64,000 nt of DNA from Ailanthus altissimus (lineage: Eukaryota > Streptophyta > Magnoliopsida > Sapindales > Simaroubaceae): assembly GCA_946807835.1 (NCBI GenBank), contig OX327710.1, forward strand, positions 17,906,501-17,970,500, written 5' to 3'. The notes beneath the pieces are model-generated. The model did no database searches, had not been told where the DNA came from, and saw only the letters and a list, made by a program, of their open reading frames with translations. Below are positions 37,904-49,424 of this stretch, one piece after another. Position 1 is the stretch's first letter. The number at the start of each line of letters is the position of its first letter. Made by a program: the position numbers and the translations under genes.

Positions 37904-38620
37904 TGTTAGAGTTTTATGTGCCATAATACCTCATAGGTTAGTGTTTAGTACCTTAAAACCTTAAGCATATATGGAAGATTTCGATCATAAGTAAAATAAG
38001 AATAAAAAGATCGCACAAATAGAGATAAATAATCACACCCAAGATATAAATTTTTTTTGTGATTCGATAACAAATGCCTACATTTACGGTGGATCATAAG
38101 ATCCTAACTTATTTTATTACTTAATTCATAAAGAATATTAGTATTCTTTTGCACACCTAGCACTCAAATGCTCTCATGGTATTGTTTTGCACACTCAGCG
38201 CCTTAAAGTTGTCTAAACTCTTTATTCGATACTCTCTCACATGCTTTTGATGCTTGATAATCTAAAGAGTTTATAAGGGTTTATATAAGCTCCAAACATC
38301 TTTAAGAATTATATTTCTTATTGAATTAGGAGTCTACGTGTAAGAGAACCCAAAATTTACTCATACAAATTAAATTCAGCTTAAAAACACAACTTTTTCG
38401 AAAGTAGGCACTATAGCGCCATGTGGTATTAGGTCGGTGCCGCAGCATCGGCACCAAGGCCTAGAAAAAAGCCTCCTCTTGTCTTCGCGTCTTTCCTCGT
38501 TTTCGACTCTCTAGTTTTGTCTTTTTCTCGCACGTATAAAGTATACTCAATCTCATGTCGACTTCTTATAAATCTTCAACTCAAAATATTTTTTAAATTT
38601 AATTTTAAATTACCAACTCA
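37904..38620 (-). repeat. 5' LTR of the non-autonomous element
   Basis: Its inner end (TGTTAGAG on the plus strand at 37904) lies three bases from the primer-binding site. Its outer end is eroded near a poly-A run at 38620-38630. Confidence 0.6.
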
Positions 38621-40577
38621 AAAAAAAAAATTTGAATGATCAATATTTTTTAATGTTCGGATTAATTATCTGTTCTCTCTCTACTTTATTTTTAATATTC
38701 TAAAATCTCCTATCACCAATTATTAGTAATTTTTTTTGTAAGATTTTTAGGTGGTCAGACTATTAAAAAGTTTAAGAAAGAACAAATTCGATTGATTAAA
38801 ATATGTCAACCGTACTGCTAAAAACTTTAGTAATTTTTTTTTAAAAAAAAAATGAAAGTACAGAAGATTTCTGGGGTACTTTCAAAAGAAAATGAAAGTA
38901 ACTAATAATTAACTCAAATACTAGAAAGCAAATAGTCATTTACTTTTAAAAAAATCGTTTTTCTGTGGCAGGTTTTTTTTTTGTTTTCTTAAAAAAAGAA
39001 AAGATTGCCACCTCTCCTTTTGCTTTAATTTGTTACAGCGTTCAAGTTAACATAGATTATCACAGAATCATAGGCAGCTTAAAATAAAAAATAAAAAATA
39101 AAAAATTCAAGTAAAAATAAAGACCAATTTATTTTCATGTAAATGCAAATTTTAAACTTTGTGTTTATGCACATGGGTTATAATATATATTAAAAGATAA
39201 TTTAATGAATTATGTAATTTATTATATAAAAAATTCTTAAATATACATAAATTTTTCTAATATATCATAAATTATACAGAATCATAAATTAATTAAATAA
39301 TATTACGAGACCATATTACTTAGATTACTAAAATATTTCTGTACATATATTAATCAGCATTTCAGTACATTTCTGACTTTCATCTATTAATTTTATTGGT
39401 CATGATTTGTTTTATCTGCACAATTCAGAAAAGTAAAGTTATAGGCGGCCACCTGCTATTGACATTTTTTCCTACTTAAATTTTATTCTATAACAAAAGT
39501 TGAACGTCTTATGTAACTTATAGGTGAGGAGAAATAATTTAATGTGGTAACTTTTTCTTTTAAATAAAAAAGGAACATGTGAGTTGGTGAAGGAGATAAG
39601 AGTTTGGGATTAAAATTAATGGATGGTGAATGACTTAAAGAATAGATATGCCTCAGAATCTTAGAGGCTAATGAAAATTTTCTGAATAAGAAACATAATA
39701 ATTTAGAAAAAGAAACAGCGAACCTAATTGTAATTTTTTTTTTCAGAATCTGATAATTAATCTGGTAGCAGCCTCCTTTGTTGCTGGAAGGGTATTGATT
39801 GAGAAGAGAAGGAGTCAACAAGCACGATGGTGTTGGTGCTACTCCATTTGATGAGGTGTTTTGAGTGGAGGTGGAGCAATTCGGCCCGAAAGCTAAGTCC
39901 ACTTCTTTTTGAAAATGCCTACTTGGATTACTAATCGAAACTTTTTCTTCATATGTGAGAATATGATGCTCAACTCAAATCTTTGTGGTGGTAATTGCAT
40001 CTTATCATTTTATTCTATTACATTATTCAGGCTAAAGTGTGATACTTCTCTTCTTTTGTTTTGTGGTGGCAATGATGAAGGAAATTACTAAATTGAATGA
40101 ATATGTTTGATTTTAGAATATGATAACTTAACTGAATCAACAAGTGCATATTAATGTTCCTTTAACGATAAATTTAGCATTCTAAAACAATGTTTCGGCT
40201 GCAAAGCAAATCATATACGGTCTAACCTTTAATATTTATATAAAGCAAAGAATACATTTTTAAGAATAACTTTTATTCCATTGCCTGCAGGTTTTTAATC
40301 AATCCACCAAAAGACCCAATCAGGAGAGCTCGCACAACTCAAAGGACAGGCTCAAAATCCTAAGATTCTAAAAGGTCCATCGCTAAGAACTACAATCATT
40401 AAAGTTCGAGGGCCAATGTTGAAAACTACAATTATCTGAAGTACGAAAGCCATCACACTGTAGAACTCACTTTACACAGTCAACCGACACCGCGAGGCAA
40501 GAAGCTTTCGACAAATTACAATAATGATTCTTGGGTAAATGATTTAGGAAGTAAGGAGCCAAAAAAACTTGGAGAAC
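38621..40577. other. Spacer containing ancient duplicated segment A
   Basis: No gene is supported. Positions 39121-40230 are an old copy of 49671-50730. Positions 40250-40577 are somewhat richer in G+C and are interrupted at 40577 by the Copia element; the interrupted sequence continues at 45605. Confidence 0.5.
39121..40230. repeat. Duplicated segment A
   Basis: Blocks shared with 49671-50730 in the same order and spacing include AATTTATTTTCATGTAAATG, ATTTTCTGAATAAGAAACA, CAGCCTCCTTTG and, near the end, TGAATCAACAA and ACGGTCTAA. An open frame on the minus strand (39902 downwards) is broken in the other copy and matches nothing I know. Confidence 0.65.
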
Positions 40578-41001
40578 TGTTGGGAAATTGAGGAGTGATG
40601 CAGGGTCACAGTTAAAGCGAAATTAAGAAAAATAATAAAAATAAAAATAAGACAAAGACAAGTTTACGTGGTTCGGTTTTTAGCCTACGTCCACGGGCGA
40701 AGACAGAAGAATCTTTTATTATCAAAAATTGAGAATACAAGTATTGTAGTGTTTTAGCCTTACAACCCAAAACCCCAATACACCCAATTCTCTCAAATCA
40801 CTCAAAAACTCTCTCAAAACTTTAGAAACTCTCTCTAAATTGTAATGAAAAATACATTGCTAAACTCTCCCTTTTATAGGGAGAATTGAGCAAGTGGACA
40901 GCCATTTCTTGGCTGTCCACCATTGCAAATTTGCTGGCACCGTGTGCCAGCAAATTTGCAAATGCAAATCTGCAGCTGGCACACGGTGCCAGCTGCTGAC
41001 A
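40578..41001 (-). repeat. 3' LTR of the Copia element
   Basis: This 424-bp copy holds at its U3 end two nested inverted repeats. They are 40894-40920 (perfect 11-bp stem) and 40921-40964 (about 20-bp stem). The mutually complementary 19-mers at 40933-40951 and 40975-40993 follow. Confidence 0.95.
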
Positions 41002-41079
41002 ATTCTCCCACTTGGAGATTTGATTGAAAATCAATCAAGTTTCCACACCATTCTTTCTTCTTCGCCAAAGTCATGTTGC

Positions 41080-44000
41080 CTACGTGTCTGCTAGGCCATG
41101 CAAGGATCTGCACCATACAAATTTGTTGGTATTGGTGGGCTTGGTCAACACATCTGCTAGGTTATCATCTGTATGAATTTTTTTCATATCCACACTTCCA
41201 TCTTCTACCACTTCACGAACAAAGTGATATTGAACACCTATGTGCTTCGTTCTTGAATGAAAAGCTGGATTCCTTGCAATGTGCAAGGCACTCTGACTGT
41301 CATAAAACAATTCAACTTTCTCTTGCTTGTGCCCGAGCTCCTCCAGTAATCTTTGTATCCGAATTGCTTCCTTGCAAGCTTGTGTAGCTGCCATGTATTC
41401 TGCTTCTGTAGTAGATAATGCCACAATAGTTTGCAGTTTCGAAACCCAGCTTACAGCTCCTTCTGCAAGTTTAAACACATAGCCAGTAGTGGATTTTCTT
41501 TTATCAAGATCTCCTACAAAATCTGAATCCACATAGCCCTTAACAATAAAATCTGATCCTCCGTAACATAAAGCAACATCTGAGGTACCCTTAATGTATC
41601 TAAGGATCCTCCTGACACAACCCCAATGCTCTCTACCAGGATTCGCCATGTATCTACTAACTGCTCCCACTGCTTGTGCAATGTCTGGTCTGGTACAAAT
41701 CATAGCGAACATTAAACTTCCCACTGCTGATGCATACGGTACTCGAGACATCTCATTCCTCTCTGCTTCTTTGCTAGGACACATATTAGAGGATAACTTG
41801 AAATTAACAGGGAGTGGGGTACTAATTGGCTTACAATCTTGCATGTTGAAGCGCCACAAGATTTTTTTTAAGTAGTTCTTCTGAGAAAGCCAAATCTTCC
41901 TGTTATTTCTGTCTCGGTGAATTTGCATCCCTAGAATCTTGTTTGCTGGTCCCAAGTCCTTCATATCAAATTCCCTAGCCAACTGTGCCTTTAATTCTTG
42001 GACTCGATCTTTGTTGGGGCCTGCCACCACATGTCATCCACGTACAACAGTAAAATAATGAAATCATTATCATCTTCAAACCTTTTGTAGTATGTACAAT
42101 GGTCTGAACTAAGTCTGTTGTATCCAAGGCTGATGATATAGGAATCAAATCTCTTGTACCAACACCTCGGCGCCTGTTTGAGACCGTACAGAGATTTGTT
42201 CAACCTGCAAACCAAGTTCTGTTTTCCTTATTCTTTAAAACCTTCTGGTTTGAGCATATAAATTTCTTCTTCAAGTTCTCCATGAAGAAAAGCTGTCTTC
42301 ACATCTAGCTGTTCTAGATGTAAGTCAAATGTAGCACACATTGCCAAGACTATTCTGACTGTCGTGAGTCGAACCACAGGGGAAAATATCTCATTAAAGT
42401 CAATACCTTCTTTCTGAGCATAACCTTTCACCACCAATCTCGCACGATACCGCTCTACTTGGTCATTGCCATCCCGTTTGATCTTGTAGACCCATTTGTT
42501 TCCAATGGCTTTTCTTCAACGTGGCAGTGCAACCAGCTCCCATGTTTTGTTCTTATGCAAAGCTTCAATCTCTTCTTGCATTGCTGTCATCCATAGAGAA
42601 ACATCTTGACTTTTAGAAGCCTCTTGGAAAGTTGTTGGCTCTCCATCCTCTGTTAGAAGGCAGTATGCAACATGAGCCTCCATGACATACTCCGAGTGCC
42701 ACACTGGTGGTCGTCTCTCACGAGTTGATCGACGATCATCTGTAGCCTCAGACTCTGCTGGTTCTTGTTCTTCGTGCCCTGGTGCTGCTTCAGGAGAATC
42801 TGAATCTTCTTATACTTGATTATTTTCCATTTGTACCGTTGTAGTCTCTGGATTTTCCTTCACTGTGTTATCATCTTTATCATTCCTTTGCAGTTTATCT
42901 TCTGCAAATATCACATCTCTGCTGATGACGACCTTGTGGGTAGTGGGATCCCACAGGCGATACCCCTTGACTCCATCAGCATATCCCAAGAAAAGGCATT
43001 TTCTGGATTTTGGATCCAGCTTCGTTGTTTCTTGGGGATTATACATCACGTACACAGGACTTCCAAATGTATGAAGGTGAGAATAATCAACTAGTTTTCC
43101 AGTCCACATCTCCATCGGTGTCTTCAACTCGATTGCTGTTGATGGTGACCGATTTACCACATAACAGACGGTTTTGACTGCTTCTGCCCAAAATGTCTTG
43201 GCTAAACCTGCAGTTCTCAACATAGCTCTTGTTCTCTCCAACAAGGTTCTGTTCATCCGCTCTGCTACTCCATTCTGCTGAGGCGTGTAAGCTGTGCTGA
43301 ATTCCCGCTTGATGCCTTCTTGTTGACAGAATGCAATAAAATCCTCACCAGTATATTCTCCTCCATTATCTGTCCTTAAACACTTGATCTTCTTTTCTGA
43401 TTCAAGTTCTACACGCGCTCTGAATATTTTGAAAGCTTCAAACACATATGACTTCTTCTTGATTGGATACACCCAACATCTCCTGGAATAATCATCTATG
43501 AATGACACAAAATATCTCGCTCCTCCTAAGGACATCACCGGTGCTTGCCAAACATCAGAGTGGATCAATTCTAGAATTTCTTTACTTCTAGAACTGGATG
43601 TGCTGAACTTTAATCTGTGCTGCTTACTTGTGACACAGTGCTCACAGAAGGGTAAATGAACCGATTTGAGCCCAGGAAGTAAATTTTGATCAGAGAGAAT
43701 CTTCAAACCTCGTTCTGACTATGGCTCAGTTTGCGATGCCACATTATCGTTGACTCTTCTGCTGAACTAGTTGATGCAACAGATGCATCTCCTTCCTGCA
43801 GTGTTTCTCCATTAAGCATGTACAAATTTGCAGCAACCTTTTCTGCCTTCATTACTACAAGAACGCCTTTGAGAATTTTCATTATCCCATTTTCAATTTG
43901 GGTCTTACACCCAGTGTTATCTAATTGTCCCAATGACAAAAGATTCTTCTTGAGGCCTTTCACATGTCGCACCTCCTGGATAATACGAACAGTACCATCG

Positions 44001-44269
44001 TACATCTTTATCTTGATGGATCCTACTCCAGCAATTTTCAAAGCATGATCGTCCCCCATATATACAGATCCTCCAGAGATAGGTTCATATTGATGGAACC
44101 ATTCTCTTTTAGAGGTCATGTGCCATGTAGCTCCAGAATCCATGAGCCATACATCAGAGAACTGTTTTCTGCTTTCAACAACTGTTGCTGCCTCGCTGTA
44201 TAAAATTTCACCATCATCTGAGGTGCTTGCAATATTCCCTTGAGGTTTGTCCTCTGCACTTTTCTTCAA
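41080..44269 (-). pseudogene. Copia pol: protease, integrase, reverse transcriptase, RNase H (broken)
   Basis: Protease (44269-43703) has the DSG active site followed by ATWHMT. The GAG-pre-integrase and integrase core lie at 43706-42810, with HLPFCEHC and NGVAERMNRT visible. Reverse transcriptase spans about 42704-41800, with YVDDM at about 42046-42032. RNase H lies at about 41500-41080, with STTEAEYMA and DSQSALHIA. Breaks: a one-base frameshift near 43720; stops at 42812-42810, 42518-42516 and just before 42228; another one-base frameshift right after the YVDDM motif near 42030. Most residues around the breaks look normal, so decay is recent, in keeping with the 3% LTR divergence. Confidence 0.92.
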
Positions 44270-44272
44270 TCC

Positions 44273-45007
44273 CTAACAATCCTTCTTCAGATGGCCTTTC
44301 TTGCCACAATGGTAGCATTTGACGTTCTTTTTACTTCTGGATTTTGGTCTACCATGATTTTGACTCCCACTGGGGCCACGTTCTGTTGATCTACCTCTCA
44401 TCATTGTCAAAGCTTCTGCTTGCTGCGAACATTCTTGTTTGTCTTCTTTATTTTTCCGTCTTCGTTCTTCTCCCAATACAGCAGCTGTAACATCATCGAA
44501 GACTAAGAATTCCGTTAGGATATTATTCGTCAAGTTGATGATGAGTTGATCATACGAATCTGGTAGGCTTTGAAGTAAAATCTCCGCACGTTCACCTGCC
44601 TCTATTTTATGCCCCAAGGAAGTGAGTTGGGAAAATAGAGTATTTAACGTGTTGATGTGCTCTGTCACTGAAGTGGATTCTGCCATTCGAAGAGTATATA
44701 ATCTCCTTTTTAAGAAGATCTTGTTGTGCAAAGATTTGGCCTCATACAATTTTATGAGAGTATCTCAAATCTCTTTTGCTGTCTTCTTTTCCGCTATACT
44801 GGATAGCACGTTATCAGCAAGTGCTAGATGCAGATCAGCAACTGCATTACCGTCAATCTCATTCCACTTGATATCATCAGTGATACCAGCTGGTCTTTCA
44901 TCAATTGCTTCTAAGCATTTGTTTTTTCTTAAAATTGCCTTTATTTTCATTTTCCACAATGTAAAATTACCTCCATTGAACTTCTCAACTTCGTATTTTG
45001 CCGCCAT
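44273..45007 (-). pseudogene. Copia gag (broken)
   Basis: Two open pieces in one frame: 45007-44765 and 44749-44273. The first starts MAAKYEVEKFNGGNF, typical of Tnt1-like Gag; the second ends with a CCHC zinc knuckle (CYHCGKKGHLKKDC, about 44313-44276) used for RNA packaging. An in-frame TGA at 44767-44765 separates the pieces, and a TAG at 44275-44273 separates gag from the downstream frame. Otherwise the frame runs straight on into protease, as in single-polyprotein Copia elements. Confidence 0.9.
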
Positions 45008-45056
45008 TACTTTTCACCACGAACTGCTTTCTGCTAGGATCGGCTCCCACTGTTTC

Positions 45057-45173
45057 ACGTGAATAGTACCCGTACGTATAAACAGTAACCGTATGTATAA
45101 ATAGTAACTATATATGTGAATAGTAACTGTATACGTGAATAGTGACCTCCTTCAACCAGAAGCTCTGATACCA
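45057..45173 (-). repeat. Leader of the Copia element: primer site and 19-20-bp repeats
   Basis: The initiator-Met-tRNA primer site occupies 45162-45173. Between it and gag, 45057-45146 carry about five diverged units of GTGAATAGTAACNGTATA. Confidence 0.7.
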
Positions 45174-45175
45174 CT

Positions 45176-45599
45176 TGTTGGGAAATTGAGGGGTGATGCA
45201 GGGTCGCAGCTAAAGCGAAATTAAGAAAAATAATGAAAATAAAAATAAGACAAAGACAAGTTTACGTGGTTCGGCTTTTAGCCTACGTCCACGGGCGAAA
45301 ACAGAAGAATCTTTTATTATCAGAAATGGAGAATACAAGTATTGTAGTGTTTTAGCCTTACAACCCAAAACCCCAATACACCCAATTCTCTCAAATCACT
45401 CAAAAACTCTCTCAAAGCTTTAGAAACTCTCTCTAAATTGCAATGGAAAATACATTGCTAAACTCTCCCTTTTATAGAGAGAATTGAGCAAGTGGACAGC
45501 CATTTCTTGACTGTCCACCATTGCAAATTTGCTGGCACCGTGTGCCAGCAAATTTGCAAATGCAAATCTGCAGCTGGCACACGGTGCCAGCTGCTGACA
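45176..45599 (-). repeat. 5' LTR of the Copia element
   Basis: Same length as the 3' LTR, with about 13 substitutions and no gap. It includes the hairpin region at about 45492-45562, where one stem has a mismatch. Confidence 0.95.
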
Positions 45600-46033
45600 A
45601 GAACCACCCGAATGAACTCATGTTGCCTGAAGAACTCAGGAGAGACAACATGTTTTCTCACGTCTACTATACTGAAACATGCAAAGCGCCAATCCTATGA
45701 TTCCTAAATTTTTGGACTACCTATATAATTAAGGGCATGGAATAACCGCCTTCCAAAATCTTATAGAAGGTAAACTCAAATATTAAGGGGAGGACTTCTA
45801 CTATGATAAAACTTAAACAAATTCTCTCTAAAGTATTTTTTTTTTCTTGTATGCAAGTTAATTATTCAATTATTTTTATTATTATATTCACAAAAGAGAA
45901 TCTTAAACTAATTTAAACATTAAAGGGTTCTCTTCGGTAACAAATTTAATGTCTCTCTAATATATTTTGTGAGTGTAGTTTAAAAAGATAAATCTCATCA
46001 AAACAAAAGGTAATCCTATCAAGAATAAATTTT
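45600..46033. other. Flank right of the Copia element
   Basis: The first roughly 200 bases continue the G+C-richer sequence interrupted at 40577. On the minus strand a short open stretch (ending RKHVVSPEFFRQHEFIRVVL) leads into the Copia insertion site, but no family is recognised. The rest is AT-rich. Confidence 0.4.
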
Positions 46034-46370
46034 ATCCAAGCAAACAATGGGGAGAACTGAGTTAATCTAAGAACAGTGATCCCGAGGATTAAAAGGTAAC
46101 CTCATGAAGACTTGATATCATTCAAGCAAACAATAAACAAAACCAAGTTAATTCGTGAACAATGATCCTAAGGATTAGAATGTGATCTCACAAAGACTAG
46201 ATGTCATCCAAGTAAACAATTGAGGGAATTGAATTAATCCGATAACAATAATCTCAAAGGATGAGAGTGTGACCTCAGAAAAAAAATGAATGTCATCCGA
46301 ACAAACAATGAAGACAACTGGGTTAATCCAAGAATTATGGACCGTGCTTAATGTCTGAGATCGAGATCAT
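46034..46370. repeat. Minisatellite of 86-89-bp units
   Basis: About four diverged copies start with ATCCAAGCAAACAA-like sequence at 46034, 46120, 46206 and 46295. Each contains 'gttaat(c/t)...gaacaatgat(c/a)(c/t)c...ggatta' and 'gt(g/a)a(c/t)ctca'. Confidence 0.75.
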
Positions 46371-46746
46371 CCATTGGTAATCCTAGACTTAAAAGCATCT
46401 ATTCTCGATTAAAAATTTAGTCCAAACACTTTTTATAAACACTTAAACTCTATTATAAAATTAATATCATTCTCTTAACGTCAACAAATTTATTTATCAA
46501 TTCCTTTGAATGAGAACTCAGTACCAACATATTTATTGATATCTTTGGTAAAAACATGGCCTCTATTAATAAATAGTCAAGTATATATATTTTTTTCAAG
46601 TGCAAACATCTATATATTCATAAAATGTGGATGTTAGTCCAATACTGAACTTTAGTTTAAAGCAACTTTTATAAAAGAGTCTAGTGCTCGGCTTTATAAT
46701 GTCTATATTTTAAAGGGAGAATTTTAGTAATATTTTCAAAATAAGG

Positions 46747-47721
46747 TGTTGAAAAATTGGTGATTCAATAATTTTGATTGGATAAGAATTGAGATGAATA
46801 TCAAAGTGGAGAGTCACAAGAAGTCTAGAACGTGTGAGACACGTATGGAAAAGTCTAGGACTTGTGGGACACGAAAGGGGAAGTGAAACATGACTCAAAG
46901 ACGCGAAGGAAACGAAGAAAATCGCGAGAAGAGCTTCCAGCGTCGCAGCGCTGGACGCGAGAAGGGCCAGCGCTGCGGCGCCCAGGGACAAGCGTCGCAG
47001 TGGCAGAACACGTGAAAAAATCCGTTTTGGCTTGAAATTTCAAGTTTTGGGAAGTTTTGGACTTCCAAAACAAGTAGACTCTTACTCTAACAAGGAATAG
47101 GGTTTGTAGGCACAAAATACACCCTGTATAAACACTTGTAAATCCTTGTTTAAGATTAAGAATCTAAGGTTTCAAGATGTAACCATAAGAGAGAATAGAG
47201 GAGCTAGGTAGGCACTAAGTGCGTGGTACACTAGGGTGTAACCTTGGGGGGTATTTTCTTCTTTAGGTTCTTTGAGTGAATAAAAGAGAAACACTATAGA
47301 TCCTTTTGGCTTAGATGCTCGGGCTATTCTTGTATTTCTTATAAAAATCTCTTATGAGGAGATACGAAGAGATCTTAAGGAGTCATAATGATCAAGGGTA
47401 GATGCTTAGAAGTCTCTATGGGAGATACTAAAGGGTCTTGTGGGATCATTGATGATGTAAGAAGATACTTTGTGATCTATTTTAATAGGAAGAAGTTGGA
47501 TCGTGGATCCTTCGTGGACGTAGGCAATTTGGGCCGAACCACGTATATCTTATGTCTTGTGATTGATTTGTTTTCTTTATCTTTATTGGTGTGTTAATCT
47601 TATGTGTTCTTACTTATGGTGTGCGTTATGATTTTTCGCTGCGCATAGGGTATCAAGGTTGTGGCTTAATTGATACCATAGAGGTGTCAAATCTAAGTGC
47701 ATGACTTGATATCCCTCAACA
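46747..47721 (+). mobile_element. Solo LTR (975 bp) with target-site duplication
   Basis: The sequence starts TGTTGAAAAATTGGTGATTC and ends CCCTCAACA, and is bounded by the 5-bp direct repeat TAAGG (46742-46746 and 47722-47726). It belongs to the same family as the LTRs at 59032-59940 and 61400-62213, sharing for example GAGAGTCACAA, AAGTCTAG and GTGGGACACGAA. No internal region or second LTR is present, so it arose by LTR-LTR recombination. Open frames inside it (such as 47388-47597) are not genes. Confidence 0.9.
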
Positions 47722-47726
47722 TAAGG

Positions 47727-49424
47727 CTTACTATATAAAATACCTACCAGTTTTAAACAAACACTAATACTTAATCGTTAAAGAAAATTTTATTAAAATT
47801 AACTACAATCATATTAGACAAAATTACATCTAATAATAAAGTTGATTTGACAAGCATACCCTTTATATGATAACTTATTCTTTTATTTACTTTAAATTTT
47901 ATTTTTTACATCAATAATATTAATGCTTTTTAATAACATCATCACAAAATCAATTATTCAATAGTATTGAATTAATCCAATAATATCAACCACTATCCAA
48001 AATCAACTTAACATTAATAATATATATTAGTTCAAAAAAAATTTAAAAAAAATTCAACGATAAAGTCAATCACAAATCAATCCATATAAAAAAATGAAAT
48101 TCAAATTTCAGATAAAAAATAAAAAATGAAAGAGATTTGGGCAGCAAGATCATGCAAGCCAACTCGCTGCAACAACGGCCAAGTGAGGCTGTTGTGAGAG
48201 GCAGCCGAGCCAGGACCGTTGTGCGTGGTAGCCAAGCAAAGCCACTATACACAACAGCTAAGCCAAACCGTTGTGGTGGAGATAGTGATTGTAATGGGGC
48301 GATGGCTGGCAGTGATTGGGAGTAATTTGGGATGAGTAGTTTAAGGTGTTAGAGTTTTTAAAATTTGAGAGAGTGCAGGAGAAAGAGGAATTTTTTGAGT
48401 TCTTAGAATTTAATAATTTAAAAATATTAATTTAAAATTTAAATATTGATTTTAGTTAATTATTCTTTTTTCGTTATTTTTAATAAAAAAACTTCTAATG
48501 ATTAAGCATTAGTGCTTATTTTTAAAATCAATGAATATTCCATCTTATTGAATTATCCCTATTTTAAATCACTAAATGTTTGCACCTAGAAATGATTACC
48601 CAAATATATATCTCTTTATGGGGACATAATTAACTTTTCTTGTACACCTCCTTGTTCATGACAGTTGGATTAAAATGTAAATTTGATCAATAATTTAAAA
48701 TAAATTCTCAATTTTTTTTTCAAATAAAAAATACCATAAATTGATATATATTCATTTCCATATAATATAATATAAAATGATACAACTCTTTTTCTAACTT
48801 ATTGAAAAGATGTCATTCTAAATTAAATTACTATATTGAAAAATTATAATTAGTGTAGAATCCAAATTTAAAGAGGGATCAAAATGTTCTCCTAATTTAA
48901 TCTTTTTTCTTAACTTTTTACTAACATAGAGTTGGTTATTGATAAAAAAATAAAAAAAATAATTAAAAATAAATTTTGACCATATATAATTAAGGCAAAA
49001 TACGTGCTAAAAAATTAAGATTAGATTAGGAGAGGATCTTAATTCATTTAAAGATATTGGACTGACTAAATAGTGGGGATTTATAATTGTAATCCACCAA
49101 TCAAGGTTTATTTCCTATAATTAACCGATAAGATACAAGGGTATATCAATCTTTGTACACTCCCGGCTGTGAGATTCTAACACAAACATAATATGTATAA
49201 GCAAACTTGCTCTTACACTGTATTAAGTCGTGGCTTTGCCTGAAATTTTATTTAGTTTTGACAATAAAAGCTCAAATATTAATATCTAAATTTTAAAGTG
49301 GCAATCATCTTACCTTTTTTTTTGGATTTACTTGCTGGCTGGAAGGTCAATTATTCCCTTTTTTTTTTTCATGAACAAGAATTTCTTATATATAAAACAG
49401 GAGTATATTCCTTCTAATTCTTGG
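47727..49424. other. AT-rich spacer with a small GC-richer patch
   Basis: No gene is supported. Positions 48140-48330 are richer in G+C and contain imprecise repeats of GGCAGCCGAGCCAGGACCGT / GGTAGCCAAGCAAAGCC type. A 62-codon open frame there has no recognisable similarity. Confidence 0.45.

Larger units (their letters stand above)
36319..38620 (-). mobile_element. Small non-autonomous LTR retrotransposon (TRIM/LARD-like)
   Basis: Two related LTRs of about 720-750 bp flank only about 830 bp of non-coding interior. The 3' LTR spans about 36319-37072 and the 5' LTR about 37904-38620, in minus orientation. A purine tract (AAGGAGAGAT on the minus strand) precedes the 3' LTR at 37073-37082, and a primer-binding site TGGTATTAGAG lies just inside the 5' LTR (37890-37900). 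The interior holds a tandem array of primer-site-like units. LTRs share blocks such as 'gcactcaa(a/g)(t/c)gct' and 'aaacaaattaa'. No gag or pol is seen, so mobility would depend on another element. Ends are approximate; no target duplication was found. Confidence 0.65.
40578..45599 (-). mobile_element. Full-length Copia LTR retrotransposon, inactivated
   Basis: The element is 5022 bp, minus orientation. It has two 424-bp LTRs (40578-41001 and 45176-45599), both TGTTGGG...GCTGACA on the plus strand. The 5-bp target duplication AGAAC stands at 40573-40577 and 45600-45604. The primer-binding site TGGTATCAGAGC is at 45173-45162, two bases from the 5' LTR. Gag, protease, integrase, reverse transcriptase and RNase H follow in the Copia (Pseudoviridae) order, as in Tnt1-type elements. 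By eye the LTRs differ at about 13 of 424 positions (about 3%), nearly all transitions. The coding frame is broken several times, so it cannot make its own proteins. Confidence 0.97.

Noticed and set aside
39483..39902. 139-codon minus-strand open frame (CSTSTQNTSSNG...)
   Set aside because: The duplicate segment at 49.7-50.7 kb has lost the frame, and the C-terminal half is AT-rich random-like sequence. There is no start or splice support.
44622..45062. 146-codon plus-strand open frame
   Set aside because: This is the antisense shadow of the Copia gag.
45600..45720. Host exon interrupted by the Copia element
   Set aside because: A short minus-strand open stretch runs into the insertion point, but no protein family is recognised and the sequence beyond the element (40577 downwards) soon contains stops. 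Not enough to call a gene.
47388..47597. 69-codon open frame on the plus strand
   Set aside because: It lies wholly inside the solo LTR at 46747-47721.
48137..48325. 62-codon open frame with RGSRARTVVRGSQAK-like repeats
   Set aside because: Its length is within chance, it has no known similarity, and it sits in a small repeat-like GC-rich patch.
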